From positions 209,707-273,706 of the forward strand of contig NZ_JACIIZ010000011.1 of NCBI RefSeq assembly GCF_014205765.1: DNA of 64,000 nucleotides, written 5' to 3'. Position 1 is the first letter of the stretch. Every line of letters starts with the position of its first letter. Source of the DNA: Nitrospirillum iridis. GTDB taxonomy: Bacteria; Pseudomonadota; Alphaproteobacteria; Azospirillales; Azospirillaceae. Positions 17,083-29,413 of the stretch are shown here, one piece after another. The translations under genes and the position numbers were made by a program. The notes beneath the pieces are model-generated. The model did no database searches. It was not told the DNA's origin and saw nothing but the letters and a program-made list of their open reading frames with translations.

Positions 17083-18339
17083 TTAAAGCCGCTCGATGAT
17101 GATGGCCGGGGCCATGCCGCCGGCCGCGCACATGGTGATCAGGCCATAGCGGCCGCGCATGCGCTCCAGCTCGTCCAGTGCCGTGCCGATGAGGATGGCC
17201 CCGGTGGCGCCCACGGGATGGCCCAGGGCGATGGCGCCGCCATTGGGGTTGACCTTGGCGCGGTCAAGGTCCAGGTCGCGGATGAATTTCTCCACCACCA
17301 CGGCGAAGGCCTCATTCACCTCCCAATGATCGATGTCTTCGATCGCGAGGCCGGCCTTGGCCAGTACCTTGCGCGCGGCGGGGACCGGTGCTGTCAGCAT
17401 CAGGGTGGGGCAGTCGCCGACATTGGCCATGGCCACGACGCGGGCACGGGGCTTCAAGCCGGATTTGCGCACCTGGGCCTCTGACGCCAGCAACAGGGCG
17501 GCGGCGCCGTCGACCACGCCGGACGAGGTGCCGGCGTGATGCAGCGGCGCGATGGCGACATCGGGGTATTTCAGGTTGATCAGCTGGCGGAAGGTGGTGC
17601 CGTCCGCCCGTCCCGGCATGTCGGCCACCGCCGCGAAGGCTGGGGCCAGCGTTGCCAGCTGCTCCACCGTCGTGCCTGGGCGCGGATATTCCTCACGTTC
17701 CAGGATCACCTGGCCCTCGTCACCGATGACGGCGACGGTCGACTTGGCGAAGCGCCCTTCCGCCATGGCGACGCCGGCCCGGCGCTGGCTTTCGGCGCCG
17801 TAGGCGTCCAGCGCTTCCCGGCCGATGCCGGCCAAGGCGGCGATGGCGTCCGCGCAGACCCCCTGGTTCGATTGGGGGTGCTTCGCGGCGAGGCGCGCAT
17901 TGCCGCTGCCCAGGCCGCCGGGCGACTTGACGCCCGCCGTGCGCAGTTCCTGTCCGTATTGGTTGATGTAGGACATCATCTCCGTACCACCGGCGATCAG
18001 CAGATCCTCCATCCCCGACATGATCTGGCCGGCGGCGAAATTGGTCGCCGTCAGGCCGCTGCCGCAGAAACGATCCAGGGTCACGCCGCTGACACGCGGG
18101 TCGAAGCCGGCATCCAAGGCCGCCATGCGCCCCATGTCGCCGCCTTGTAGGCCCAACTGGGCGCTGGTGCCCCAGATCACGTCGTCCACGCCCGCGGGAT
18201 CCAGGTCGTTGCGCACCCGCAGCGCGCTCAGGACGGTGGCGGCCAGGTGCTGGGGATGCAGGTGGGACAGCGCGCCCTTGCCCATCTTGCCGATACCCCG
18301 CGGTGTGCGCACGGCGTCGATGATGAATGCGTCGGCCAT
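17083..18339 (-). CDS. Acetyl-CoA acyltransferase (thiolase)
   Basis: A 418-residue degradative thiolase that cleaves 3-oxoacyl-CoA with CoA. The nucleophilic Cys lies in [15 protein letters not shown]. The C-terminal catalytic His is in [18 protein letters not shown] and the second Cys in [13 protein letters not shown], so all three catalytic elements are present, unlike the thiolase-like protein at 7241-8401. The start is the ATG of [15 protein letters not shown], the usual family N-terminus; the open frame further upstream is non-coding. It is divergent from the MFS gene and precedes the MarR gene. It resembles FadA-type thiolases acting on bulky acyl chains. Confidence 0.94.
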   Translation of the reverse strand: MADAFIIDAVRTPRGIGKMGKGALSHLHPQHLAATVLSALRVRNDLDPAGVDDVIWGTSAQLGLQGGDMGRMAALDAGFDPRVSGVTLDRFCGSGLTATNFAAGQIMSGMEDLLIAGGTEMMSYINQYGQELRTAGVKSPGGLGSGNARLAAKHPQSNQGVCADAIAALAGIGREALDAYGAESQRRAGVAMAEGRFAKSTVAVIGDEGQVILEREEYPRPGTTVEQLATLAPAFAAVADMPGRADGTTFRQLINLKYPDVAIAPLHHAGTSSGVVDGAAALLLASEAQVRKSGLKPRARVVAMANVGDCPTLMLTAPVPAARKVLAKAGLAIEDIDHWEVNEAFAVVVEKFIRDLDLDRAKVNPNGGAIALGHPVGATGAILIGTALDELERMRGRYGLITMCAAGGMAPAIIIERL

Positions 18340-18520
18340 GATGCGATCTCCCCGATTTTTGTGTTTCCAGGGTCCGGATATGGCACGGCGGCCTGGGATT
18401 CGCCACACGGACCCGTATCGCCCAGGCGATTGATTCCTGGCGCTTTCCTGGACGTCATGGCGGGGCGCGACCCCCGCGCTAGATTGGGTCGCGGGACATG
18501 CGGAATGGACGGGGGATGGC

Positions 18521-20179
18521 GTGGCGGCGGGGACTGGGGGGACGGGGGATGGTGGTGGGATCCTGGCGCCTTTACGGGCGCCTTTGTTCCGCCGGGTATG
18601 GTTGGCCAGCCTGCTCTCCAACTTCGGACAACTTATCCTCGGTGTCGGCGCGGCGTGGGAGATGACGCGGCTCAGCACCTCGGCCGGAATGGTGGCCCTG
18701 GTCCAATCCGCCCTGATGCTGCCGATGATGCTGATCGCGGTGCCCGCCGGCGCCATCGCCGACATGTTCAATCGCCGGCGCGTGGCCCTGACGGGCTTGG
18801 GTTTCGCCGTCTGCGCTTCCGGAACCCTGACCCTTCTGGCGACGCTGGGGCTGACGAGCCCCATGATCCTGCTGCTTTTCTGCGGCCTGATCGGCGCCGG
18901 GGTGGCCTTTTATGTTCCGGCTTGGCAGGCGACGCTACCGGAACTGGTGGATGCCGCACGGCTGCCGGCGGCGATCGCGCTGGGCACCATCAGCTACAAC
19001 ATCGCCCGCAGCATCGGTCCGGCCATCGGCGGCATTGTCGTCCTGGCCCTGGGCGCGAAGGCCGCCTTCGGACTCAACATGGTCTGCTATGTGCCGCTGT
19101 TCCTCGCCTTCTATTTTTGGCGACGGCCGGCCATAGCGTCGCCGTTGCCACCGGAACGTATCGACCGTGCCATCATCTCGGGCTTTCGCTACACCGTGCA
19201 TTCCCATGCGCTGCGCCTGGTCTATGGCCGCGCCTTCCTTTTCGGGTTTTCCAGCGCGTCGTCGGCGGCGCTGGCGCCCCTGATCGCGCGCGACCTGCTG
19301 GGCGGCGACGCGGCATCGTTCGGCCTGTTGCTGGGCGCCAGTGGCTGCGGCGCCGTCGTCGGCGCCTTGCTGGTCGGCCGGGTGGCGGCCCGGCATGAGA
19401 TCGAAACGACGGTGCGCATCTGCGCTTTGCTGACGACTGGCGCGTTGGTGGAGATCGGGCTCAGTCGGGGCTTGGCCCTTTCCTGCCTCGGGCTTTTCAT
19501 CATAGGCGCCGCCAGTATCCTGACCATCGCGCTTCTGAACGTCACGGCACAGTTCGCGTCGCCGCGCTGGGTGGCGGCGCGGGCCCTGTCCCTGTTCCAA
19601 TGCGCGCTGACCGGTGGCATCACTCTGGGTGCAGGGATCTGGGGTGCTGTGGCATCCCGAGCGGGTGTCGACATCGCCCTGTTCGCCTCCGCCGCCGTCA
19701 TGCTGGCGACGCCGCTGGTCGGCCTGGTGTTCCCCCTGGTCCGTAACGCTTATGCCGACCTGTCGCCGGCGGCGATACGGAACGAGCCGGAACTGGCGTT
19801 GGAGTTGGCGCTGCGGTCCGGGCCCCTGGTAGTGGAAATCGACTATCGCGTCAGCCCAGACCGGGCGGTGGATTTTTACGCGGCCATGCTGAAGGTGGAG
19901 GGGACGCGGCTGCGCAACGGTGGCTTCGGCTGGTCCCTGGCGCGCGACATCGGCAACGCTGAACTGTGGACCGAACGATATCACTGTCCGACATGGGGGG
20001 ATTATCTGCGCATGCGGGCGCGGTTCACTCAGGCCGACCTGGCCACACAGCGGGAGGCGGACGCCTTCAACCTGCCCATGGAACGGTCCCGCGTTCGCCG
20101 CCGGCTTGAGCAGCCCTTCGGCTCTGTCCGTCCGCGCGCGCCCTCGGACGTGGCGGCGGGCGCGCCTCCCATTGTTTGA
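18521..20179 (+). CDS. MFS transporter with C-terminal cytoplasmic domain
   Basis: A 552-residue membrane protein of the EntS-like MFS_3 class. About 11-12 hydrophobic segments span residues 20-410, with loops such as NRRRVALTG after the third segment. They are followed by a ~130-residue soluble tail (LVVEIDYRVSPDRAVDFYAAML onward) that is usual for this subfamily. The start is a GTG that begins a Gly-rich leader before APLFRRVWLASLLSNFG; no better ATG exists in frame. It is divergent from the thiolase gene with a 181-base gap. Export of a toxic intermediate or uptake of substrate are both possible; the family contains exporters. Confidence 0.9.
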   Translation: MAAGTGGTGDGGGILAPLRAPLFRRVWLASLLSNFGQLILGVGAAWEMTRLSTSAGMVALVQSALMLPMMLIAVPAGAIADMFNRRRVALTGLGFAVCASGTLTLLATLGLTSPMILLLFCGLIGAGVAFYVPAWQATLPELVDAARLPAAIALGTISYNIARSIGPAIGGIVVLALGAKAAFGLNMVCYVPLFLAFYFWRRPAIASPLPPERIDRAIISGFRYTVHSHALRLVYGRAFLFGFSSASSAALAPLIARDLLGGDAASFGLLLGASGCGAVVGALLVGRVAARHEIETTVRICALLTTGALVEIGLSRGLALSCLGLFIIGAASILTIALLNVTAQFASPRWVAARALSLFQCALTGGITLGAGIWGAVASRAGVDIALFASAAVMLATPLVGLVFPLVRNAYADLSPAAIRNEPELALELALRSGPLVVEIDYRVSPDRAVDFYAAMLKVEGTRLRNGGFGWSLARDIGNAELWTERYHCPTWGDYLRMRARFTQADLATQREADAFNLPMERSRVRRRLEQPFGSVRPRAPSDVAAGAPPIV

Positions 20180-20206
20180 CCCGCCCGGGACGCCCCCCCA
20201 TGGCCC

Positions 20207-21889
20207 TCATTCCGTCTGGCGCAGGCCCGTGGCGTGCAGGGCCGCGACATAGCCCCAGGTGAAGGACGGGCCGATGCTGGACCCGGCGCCTGGATAGGCC
20301 CGGCCCATGACCGAAGCCGTGGACACCCCCGTCGCGTACAGACCCGGAATGATGGTGCCGTCCGGCCGCAGGACGCGCGCGTTGCTGTCGGTGACGACGC
20401 CGCCATAGGTGCCAACATCGCCGGGCACGACGGGCACGGCATAGAACGGGGCGACGTCGATGCGGCCCAGTGATTTGGATGGCTTGTGGAAGGGATCCCC
20501 CAGCCAGTCGTCGTAGGCACGCTCGCCCCGATGGAAATCCTCATCCCGCCCTTGGTCGACGAAGCCGTTGAAGCGGCGGATGGTGGCGGCCAGCGCGGCG
20601 GGTGCCACTCCGATCTGGATGGCCAGCGCCTCGACGCTGTCGGCGCGGCGCAGATATCCCTTCTCGATCCAGGCGTCGGGCTTCTTGCGGCCGGGCATGG
20701 TGCCGGCCAGCATGTAGTTCGCGATATATTGGCTGTCGAAGATGGCCCAGCTGGGCACGGCCGGCACCTGCCGGTGGCGTTCCAGCATGGCCTTGCAATA
20801 GGCCATGTAGGATCCGCCCTCGTTCTGGTAACGCTGGCCCGACTGGTCCACCAGGATGGCATGGGGCTTGCCGGTCAGGCTCTGGGCCGGGGGCTTGATA
20901 TCGGCCCGTTCCTGCCCCGGGGGGATGGTGCTCTGATAACCCACCATTTCCTCCATCTGCGCCACCGCGGCGCCCATACGCATCATCTCCTGGATCATCT
21001 CGCCCGTGTCGCTTTCGATGACGTTGCTCCACTCCGCCCGCGTGCCGGGCTGGTATCGGTCCCGCATGTCCTGGTTGCGGGCGAAGCCGCCAGCGTTGAC
21101 CAGGACACCCAGCCGCGCGCCAATGCGCCACTCCATACCGTCCTTCCTGGTGACGGCCCCAGTCACCCTGCCGTCCTGCGTGAGCAGGGAGAGGGCGGGG
21201 GATTCCGTGCGGATCGCCACGCCGGCCCGAAGCGCCGCCTGCAGCATCCGGCCCTGCAGCGCGGCGCCGGCGGAAACATAGCTTTTGCCGGTCAGCTTGG
21301 CCTTGAGCGCGCGCAGGGCGATCCGTCCCAGGATCCGGCGGGATGCCCAGCTGCGGCGCATGTAAGGGATCAGGAAGGCTTCTTCCAGCGTCGCCGGCAC
21401 CGGCATGAAGCCTGGCCTCATCTTGGCCTTCCAAGGGCCCAGTTCGTTGATGTCGAACAGGTCGGCGATCACGGTCCGGCCCGGTTTCAGGCCGCCTGGA
21501 CGCTCGTCATAATAGTCCGGCCAGTACTTGGCCCGGTTCAGGCGAACACCCTGCCGCAGCAGGAAATCCACCATGCGGGGGGCTTGCCGCACATAAGTTT
21601 CCCGGCGCGCGCGCGACGCCCCGGGCGCATCGGCCGCATCGCCGACGACGTGATCGAGGTAGGTCATCGCCTTCTCGGCGCTGTCCTCGATGCCGTCCCG
21701 TTTCAGGAAGACATTGTTGGGAATCCACATGACCCCGCCCGACTTGGCGGTCGTGCCGCCCACGAGGCTGGATTTTTCGATGATCAGCACCGACTTGCCG
21801 GCGTCGCGCATGACCAGTGCCGCGCACATCGAGCCTCCGCCGCTGCCGATGATGAGGAAATCCACGATTTCATCGAATTCGGTAGTCAT
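20207..21889 (-). CDS. FAD-binding dehydrogenase, 3-ketosteroid dehydrogenase-like
   Basis: A 560-residue flavoprotein of the fumarate reductase/KstD group. The N-terminal FAD motif is FLIIGSGGGSMCAALVMRD, the glycine-rich loop is SSLVGGTTAKSGGVMWIPNN, and the C-terminal FAD segment is YPGAGSSIGPSFTWGYVAA, very like KstD. The YGGVVTDSNARVL strand with GLYATG is shared with 3-ketosteroid delta-1 and delta-4-(5-alpha) dehydrogenases. It would introduce a ring double bond into a ketosteroid or similar cyclic ketone. The ATG of MTTEFDEIVDF is chosen because it places the FAD loop at the N-terminus. It is divergent from the crotonase gene. Exact regiospecificity needs biochemistry. Confidence 0.9.
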   Translation of the reverse strand: MTTEFDEIVDFLIIGSGGGSMCAALVMRDAGKSVLIIEKSSLVGGTTAKSGGVMWIPNNVFLKRDGIEDSAEKAMTYLDHVVGDAADAPGASRARRETYVRQAPRMVDFLLRQGVRLNRAKYWPDYYDERPGGLKPGRTVIADLFDINELGPWKAKMRPGFMPVPATLEEAFLIPYMRRSWASRRILGRIALRALKAKLTGKSYVSAGAALQGRMLQAALRAGVAIRTESPALSLLTQDGRVTGAVTRKDGMEWRIGARLGVLVNAGGFARNQDMRDRYQPGTRAEWSNVIESDTGEMIQEMMRMGAAVAQMEEMVGYQSTIPPGQERADIKPPAQSLTGKPHAILVDQSGQRYQNEGGSYMAYCKAMLERHRQVPAVPSWAIFDSQYIANYMLAGTMPGRKKPDAWIEKGYLRRADSVEALAIQIGVAPAALAATIRRFNGFVDQGRDEDFHRGERAYDDWLGDPFHKPSKSLGRIDVAPFYAVPVVPGDVGTYGGVVTDSNARVLRPDGTIIPGLYATGVSTASVMGRAYPGAGSSIGPSFTWGYVAALHATGLRQTE

Positions 21890-22064
21890 GAAGATCCCTT
21901 CCCCCACGGTCGACGCGGGCCATGTTTTCGGGATCGTTCCGCTGGCGCAATTGGGAAGCAGGGCGAAGACGGCGCCTGCCCGCTCATATCGCCCGGGCGT
22001 CGTTCCGCGCCAGGAGGCCAGGCCGGACTTCCAACAGGGCTGGGGCGGGAATAGGCTCGTGCGG

Positions 22065-23045
22065 ATGAGGGAACCCAACCTGCTGGACGTTGCCGAATTC
22101 TCCGCGCTCGGTGCGGCGCCGTGCCGGGTGGTGCCGGCGGCGGACTATCGGCGTGGCCCTGTTCCTCTTCAATCCGTGGTCATCGGGGTGGACGGGGCGG
22201 GCGCCCTTCCCGCCGTCAATCCCGCCGATTTCGATGTGCTGCTGACCACGGCGCCGGAGCCGCCCGCGCCGTGGGTGGGTGTGGCCTCCGTCACCGCCGC
22301 CCAGAACCTGGCCGATCGGGTCGGGAGGTGGCCCTTCGCCGCGACCATCGGGTGCCAGGTGTTGCGGACGGTGGAACGGTTGCCCTTCAACGACGCGCTC
22401 CTGGTGGAATCCCTGGCGTACTCGACCTTGCTGGGCGGCCGTGAGTTCGCGGACTGGTTGGCCCGGCGCCCCCCGCAGGCCCCCCTGACCCCTGTGGATG
22501 ATCCCATCCGGGTCGAGAGGGATGGCGAGACGCTGATCCTGACCCTGGCCGATACGCCGCGCCGCAACGCCATGACCGCCGTGATGCGGGACGCGCTCTA
22601 TACCGCGCTGGCCAACGCGCTGGAGGACCCCGGCTTGCCGAACGTGGTCCTACGGGCGGACGGCCGCTGTTTTTCCACGGGCGGCAGCCTGGCCGAGTTC
22701 GGCACCACCCGGGATCTGGCCGCCGCCCACATCATCCGGTCGCTGCACGCCAACGCCCGGCTTTGCCATGCCTTAGGCGGCCGGCTGGAAGTGGTGTTCC
22801 ATGGCGCCTGCGTCGGATCAGGGCTTGAAGTGCCCGCCGCCGCCGCACGCCGGTCGGCCCGGTGCGGTGCCTTCTTTCAGTTGCCCGAATTGTCCATGGG
22901 CCTCATCCCTGGCGCTGGCGGCACCGTCACCGTCAGCCGGGCTATCGGCCGACATCGCGCCGTCTGGATGTTCCTGTCAGGCGCGCGCCTTACCGTGGGA
23001 CGGGCCCTGTCCTGGGGCCTGGTCCATCGGGTTTTGCCCTCATGA
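22065..23045 (+). CDS. Enoyl-CoA hydratase-like protein with N-terminal extension
   Basis: A 326-residue protein in which a crotonase domain (about 145-326) follows ~140 residues without recognised motifs. The crotonase part shows LADTPRRNAMTA, the oxyanion-hole region ACVGSGLEVPAAAARRSA and FQLPELSMGLIPGAGGT. It is somewhat shorter at the C-terminus than stand-alone hydratases. An ATG at 22065 is used; a GTG two codons earlier is an alternative. It overlaps the next gene by ATGA, so translation is probably coupled to the CoA-transferase-like gene. The N-terminal part may bind the partner protein (inference). Confidence 0.82.
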   Translation: MREPNLLDVAEFSALGAAPCRVVPAADYRRGPVPLQSVVIGVDGAGALPAVNPADFDVLLTTAPEPPAPWVGVASVTAAQNLADRVGRWPFAATIGCQVLRTVERLPFNDALLVESLAYSTLLGGREFADWLARRPPQAPLTPVDDPIRVERDGETLILTLADTPRRNAMTAVMRDALYTALANALEDPGLPNVVLRADGRCFSTGGSLAEFGTTRDLAAAHIIRSLHANARLCHALGGRLEVVFHGACVGSGLEVPAAAARRSARCGAFFQLPELSMGLIPGAGGTVTVSRAIGRHRAVWMFLSGARLTVGRALSWGLVHRVLPS

Positions 23046-24018
23046 TGCCGATCCTGCGCTCCGTTTTGGCGGAACTGACGGGCCAGCTGGCGCAGGCGGG
23101 CGGACCTACGATAGAGCCGGACCAGCTGCTGCGCCGGGACGTGTGCCTGGGCTTGGGCCTGCCGGGGCGCTGGTCGCCCAACCGCCGCTGCCGGCTGGTC
23201 GCGACCCGGGACGGTTGGCTGGCGGTCAACCTCGCCCGAGCGGCGGACGTTGACACGGTGCCGGCCTGGCTTGAGACGGTGCCGGATATGGACCCCTGGA
23301 CCGCCGTTGACAGCGTACTGCCCACCCGGGCGACGACGGACCTGTTGGCGCGGGCCATCCTGCTGCACCTGCCGGTCACGCGGGTGGGGGAGGCGATGGC
23401 CGATTGGCCAGTGTTGCGCCACGCGCGGCCAAGGGCAGCGGGCACTTTTAAGGTTGTCGACCTGTCCGCGCTCTGGGCCGGGCCGCTTGCCGGCGGCTTG
23501 CTGGCGGCGGCAGGGGCCGATGTCGTGAAGGTGGAGAGCTCCGCCCGACCGGATCCGACATCCCAGCGAACCCCGGTGCTGGACCGCTGGCTCAATGGCG
23601 GCAAGCGGCGGGTGCACCTCGCCCTGGCCAGCCGGGCGGTGCAGGGCCTGATCGACGAGGCCGACGTCCTGATCACCGCCGGACGCCCCCACGCCTTGGC
23701 CCGCGCGGGCCTGACGCCCGAACGGCTGTTCTCCGCCAATCCCGGCCTGCTGTGGATCGCCATCACGGCCCATGGCTGGATGGGTGACGCGGGTTTGCGT
23801 GTCGGCTTCGGGGACGATTGCGCCGCCGCCGGCGGGTTGCTGGGATGGGACGACGGGGCGCCCCGCTTCCTGGGGGATGCATTGGCCGATCCCTGCACCG
23901 GTCTGATCGCGGCGGTCGTAGCGCTGGAGGCACGGCGGGCGGGGCAGGGCGGGCTGCTGGATGTGTCTCTGGGCGGATCCGCCGCCTGGATCGCTGGTCG
24001 GCTGGCGGAGCGGGAGCC

Positions 24019-24022
<4 letters not shown>
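23042..24022 (+). CDS. Family III CoA-transferase-like protein
   Basis: A 326-residue protein with a CaiB/BaiF-type core: VVDLSALWAGPLAGGLLAAA followed by GADVVKVESSARPDP appears only at about residue 138. An unusual N-terminal region therefore precedes the part that normally opens the family, and the core is short. The late segment GGLLDVSLGGSAAWIAG aligns with the region where the catalytic Asp is expected, but Gly is found instead. It overlaps both neighbours (ATGA upstream, GTGA downstream), giving a tightly coupled three-gene operon. It could be an inactive or rewired transferase forming a complex with the crotonase-like protein. Confidence 0.8.
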
Positions 24023-26494
<2,472 letters not shown>

Positions 26495-26865
26495 TGACTT
26501 GAGCGACAGCAAATGACGGCTATTGGGCGCTGGATTTTGTGGATCAGCGTATGCACACGACACTGTGCCACCTCGGGTTGGTCTGCAAGATGTAAAATGT
26601 GTGGGCTGGATGGCGAAGGGCATCAAGTGAACCGCCCCGAGTCCTTGGTCAAATCGGCAAACCAAGCGCCAGCTCAACAAGCTCAAACTCGTCAAACGCC
26701 AGATGTATGGCCGTGGGAAAATTGACCTGCTCCAGGCCTGCGTCGTCAGCGTTGGACGATCTGACCATCACCAAGTTTGCGTCAAAGCCCAGTTTGGATG
26801 CTGATCAGCGCGGTATCCAGTTGATTTTATTGAGGTCGGCAGGATCATTTGATCTTGCCGATTTA
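26495..26865. other. Non-coding gap before IS630 element
   Basis: About 370 bases without an intact gene between the nitronate monooxygenase gene and the IS630-type element. The only recognisable content is a short transposase remnant (26649-26739). The rest shows no gene, terminator or repeat that I can support. Confidence 0.6.
26649..26739 (+). pseudogene. Remnant of ISL3-family transposase C-terminus
   Basis: Translating from 26649 gives a run ending KLKLVKRQMYGRGKIDLLQA, which matches the conserved C-terminal end of ISL3-family transposases (typical pattern NxLKxLKRQMYGRxxxDLL). No start, no upstream catalytic region and no terminal repeat are present. It is a decayed fragment of an older insertion. 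Confidence 0.65.
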
Positions 26866-27998
26866 TACCAACCATCGGGCTGATTTTCTGATTCACCAGG
26901 GCAAGCACAGAGGAGGCTTGCGATGGGTTCGGCAGTCGCGGTTCGTTCGGATTATTCAGCAGCGGCTCTGCGCCAATTGGCCCGCCGGTGCGGCGATGCC
27001 GATCAGGTTCGGCGGTTGTTGGCCTTGGCGCAGATCCTCGACGGTCGGAGCCGGTGTGAAGCGGCCAGGACGGCTGGTGTGACGCTGCAGATCGTGCGGG
27101 ACCGGGTCCTTCGTTTCAATGCGGGTGGCCCGGATGGCTTAGCAACGCGCAAGGCGCCCGGCAAGGCATCGCTGCTGAACGATACGCACCGCGCGCGCTT
27201 GGCCGCAGCCGTCGAGGCCGGGCCCATTCCGGCCGTACACGGCGTCGTTCGCTGGCGGCTTGTCGACCTGGCCCAGTTGTTGTGGGACGAGTTCGGCGTG
27301 TCGGTGACGCGCTTCACCCTTGGCCGCGAATTGCGCGCGTTGGGCTATCGCAAGCTCTCGGCCCGGCCGCGCCATCGCGGTCAGAAGCCCGAAGACATCA
27401 CGGATTTTAAAAAGCCTTCGCAACCCGACTGGCGGGCATCCGGCGCCACTTCCCGCCGGGAACGCCGATAGAAGTGTGGTGGCAGAACGAGGCCCGGATC
27501 GGCCAGCAGACCGAACTCACCCGGCGCTGGGCCAGGATTGGCACCAGGCCATCAGCCCCGAAGGATCAGCGCCGGGCCTCGGCTTGGATCTTCGGTGCGA
27601 TCTGCCCCGCCGAGGGCAAAGGGGCTGGTATCGTCATGCCCCGCTGCAACAGCGCCGCGATGAACCGCCATCTCCAGGAAATCGCCGTCCACGTCGCGCC
27701 CGGCGCGCAGGCCGTCCTCATCCTTGATCAGGCGGGGTGGCATCACTCGGCCGAACTCATCGTCCCGGACAACATCACGCTCATGCCTTTGCCGCCCCGT
27801 TGCCCGGAACTTAACCCCGTCGAAAACCTCTGGCAGTTCATGCGCGACAACTGGCTCTCAAATCGCATCTTCCAGAACTATGACGACATCGTCGACCACT
27901 GCTGCCACGCATGGAACAAACTCGTCGAACAGCCTTACCGCATCATGTCCATTGGACTGCGGCAGTGGCACATGGGTCATAGTCAGCGCTCTTTGGTA
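26866..27998 (+). mobile_element. IS630-family insertion sequence
   Basis: The element runs from TACCAA to its inverted complement TTGGTA, with TA dinucleotides immediately outside both ends (26864-26865 and 27999-28000), the TA target duplication expected of IS630/Tc1-type transposition. The inverted match continues imperfectly (a CG..CTGA pattern at each end). It encodes a transposase split over two frames. The TAA stop of the second frame uses the TA duplication plus one flanking base. It separates the nitronate monooxygenase gene from a truncated flavoprotein fragment. Confidence 0.85.
26923..27471 (+). CDS. IS630 transposase, N-terminal frame (DNA-binding part)
   Basis: A 182-codon frame holding the helix-turn-helix half of an IS630-family transposase (LAQILDGRSRCEAARTAG and later RFTLGRELRALGYRKLSARP). 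The meaningful sequence ends near DFKK at 27414. Past that point the frame runs into non-homologous residues. A shift by -1 at the AAAAAG run (27409-27414) would continue as AFATRLAGIRRHF and join the catalytic half. This may be programmed frameshifting or a disabling mutation; I cannot decide. Confidence 0.8.
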   Translation: MGSAVAVRSDYSAAALRQLARRCGDADQVRRLLALAQILDGRSRCEAARTAGVTLQIVRDRVLRFNAGGPDGLATRKAPGKASLLNDTHRARLAAAVEAGPIPAVHGVVRWRLVDLAQLLWDEFGVSVTRFTLGRELRALGYRKLSARPRHRGQKPEDITDFKKPSQPDWRASGATSRRERR

Positions 27999-28001
27999 TA
28001 A
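27474..28001 (+). CDS. IS630 transposase, C-terminal frame (DDE catalytic part)
   Basis: This frame is open from just after a TAA at 27408-27410 and contains the catalytic half: WWQNEARIGQ, AVLILDQAGWH (second Asp) and PRCPELNPVENLW (Glu). The first motif has Asn where IS630 transposases commonly carry the first catalytic Asp (QDEAR), which would abolish activity if confirmed. The GTG at 27474 is only the first start-like codon; the protein is expected to be made by fusion with the upstream frame. It ends at the element boundary. Confidence 0.8.
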   Translation: MWWQNEARIGQQTELTRRWARIGTRPSAPKDQRRASAWIFGAICPAEGKGAGIVMPRCNSAAMNRHLQEIAVHVAPGAQAVLILDQAGWHHSAELIVPDNITLMPLPPRCPELNPVENLWQFMRDNWLSNRIFQNYDDIVDHCCHAWNKLVEQPYRIMSIGLRQWHMGHSQRSLV

Positions 28002-28324
28002 GTCATCTAGACTGGATAATTCGCCGTGCGCCTTTCCGCAGTGGCCTCGGCGCGGTAAGTAATATTTATGATAAGATCGAGGTAATATTCGAGAAGATAT
28101 TTTCTATAGCGAATTTACGGGACGTAAGTGAGGCACTTTTACGTTATCACGACGGGAACGCCTATTCCCGCCATCTGGCGGGGCGCCTCTATTCCGTCAT
28201 CGTGCATGGCGATGGGGAGGGGGCGGAGAACGTGCGGCGCAGCCTGTCGGACTGGGCTGCGTTTCATGCACCTGGTGCCGGCGGGTTCCCTGGCGGAAGT
28301 GGACCGCTACGAGCGGTGCACCGA
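28002..28324. other. Gap between IS630 and cheB with gene remnant
   Basis: About 320 bases. The first ~125 are AT-rich and show nothing recognisable. The rest is a decayed flavoprotein fragment (separate entry) that converges on the 3' end of cheB. No terminator hairpin for the chemotaxis operon was found. Confidence 0.6.
28130..28310 (+). pseudogene. Fragment of flavodoxin/FMN-reductase-like gene, frameshifted
   Basis: One frame reads DGNAYSRHLAGRLYSVIVHG followed by GAENVRRSLSDW. After a one-base shift near 28255 the next frame continues LRFMHLVPAGSLAEVDRY. Joined, they match the C-terminal part of NAD(P)H-dependent FMN reductase/flavodoxin-family proteins as I remember them. The 5' part is missing, and no stop or intact C-terminus is present. 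It is a decayed remnant, probably left after the IS insertion. Confidence 0.65.
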
Positions 28325-29407
28325 TCACCGATTACCCGTCCGGATGATTTCCATGGCCAACTGATCGAGGGGAAGGATCTTGTCGGCCGCGCCCAGTGCG
28401 ATGGCTTCCCTCGGCATGCCGAAGACGACGGAGGTGGCCTCGTCCTGGGCGATGGTCTGGGCACCGGCCCCCTTCATTTCCAACAACCCGCGTGCGCCGT
28501 CGTCGCCCATACCGGTCATGAGGATGCCGACGGCGTTCGGGCCGACATGGGTCGCTGCGGACCGGAACAGCACGTCGACGGATGGACGGTGGCGCGATAC
28601 CAGGGGACCGTCCCTGACCGCGACGTAATACCGCGCGCCACTGCGCTGTAGCAGCATGTGGCGGTTCCCGGGCGCGATCAGCACGCGCCCACGCATCACC
28701 GTGTCCCCGTCCTCCGCTTCCTTCACCTCCATCTCGCATAGGCCGTTGAGCCGCCGGGCGAACGCCTCGGTGAACTTTTCTGGCATGTGTTGAACCACCA
28801 CGATGCCGGGGCTGGCCGCCGGCAGCCTCTCCAGCACCACCCTCAGGGATTCCGTGCCCCCCGTCGATGCGCCGATGCAGACCACGGTTTCCGTGGTCCG
28901 GGCCATGGCATGGTGGCGGGCTACCGGGGGTGGCAGGACGACATCGGCCGTCAGCTTCCGCTCCGGCTCACGCACCCGCAGGGCGGCGGGGACGTGCTTC
29001 AGCCGGGCCCGGGCCGCCGCCTTCACGACATCACAGATGTGGATCTTCGCTTCTTGCAGGAACTCGGCCGTGCCCACGCGGGGCTTCAGGATGATGTCGA
29101 CGGCTCCGGCGTCCCAAGCTTGGCTGGCCGTTTCCGATCCGGCCTCGGCCAGCGAGGAGCAGATGACCACCGGAACCGGCCGCTGCGCCATCAGCCGCCG
29201 CAGGAAGGTGATGCCGTCCATGCGCGGCATTTCCACGTCCAGGGTGATGACGTCCGGCACCTCCTGCTGGATGCGACGCGCCGCGACGAAGGGGTCCGAC
29301 GCCGTCGCCATAACCTCGATCTCCGGATCGGACTGCAGGATGTCGGTCATGACCTGGCGCACGGATGCGGAATCATCGATGACCAGGACGCGGATCTTGC
29401 GCGGCAT
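28325..29407 (-). CDS. cheB: Chemotaxis protein-glutamate methylesterase CheB
   Basis: A 360-residue CheB. The N-terminal receiver domain (1-120) has IDDSASVRQ, phospho-acceptor Asp57 in [11 protein letters not shown] and the Lys in ILKPR. The C-terminal methylesterase starts near [13 protein letters not shown] (catalytic Ser), with the His in [11 protein letters not shown] and the Asp in [11 protein letters not shown]. It removes methyl groups from receptor glutamates and, when phosphorylated by CheA, drives adaptation. It is the last gene of the chemotaxis operon, six bases after cheR. Length and all catalytic residues are normal. Confidence 0.96.
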   Translation of the reverse strand: MPRKIRVLVIDDSASVRQVMTDILQSDPEIEVMATASDPFVAARRIQQEVPDVITLDVEMPRMDGITFLRRLMAQRPVPVVICSSLAEAGSETASQAWDAGAVDIILKPRVGTAEFLQEAKIHICDVVKAAARARLKHVPAALRVREPERKLTADVVLPPPVARHHAMARTTETVVCIGASTGGTESLRVVLERLPAASPGIVVVQHMPEKFTEAFARRLNGLCEMEVKEAEDGDTVMRGRVLIAPGNRHMLLQRSGARYYVAVRDGPLVSRHRPSVDVLFRSAATHVGPNAVGILMTGMGDDGARGLLEMKGAGAQTIAQDEATSVVFGMPREAIALGAADKILPLDQLAMEIIRTGNR

Positions 29408-29413
29408 GATGGA

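Noticed and set aside
18935..19984. Long minus-strand open frame antisense to the MFS transporter
   Set aside because: Low-complexity Gln/Arg/Gly-rich translation typical of antisense frames in high-GC DNA; the plus-strand MFS protein has clear membrane segments.
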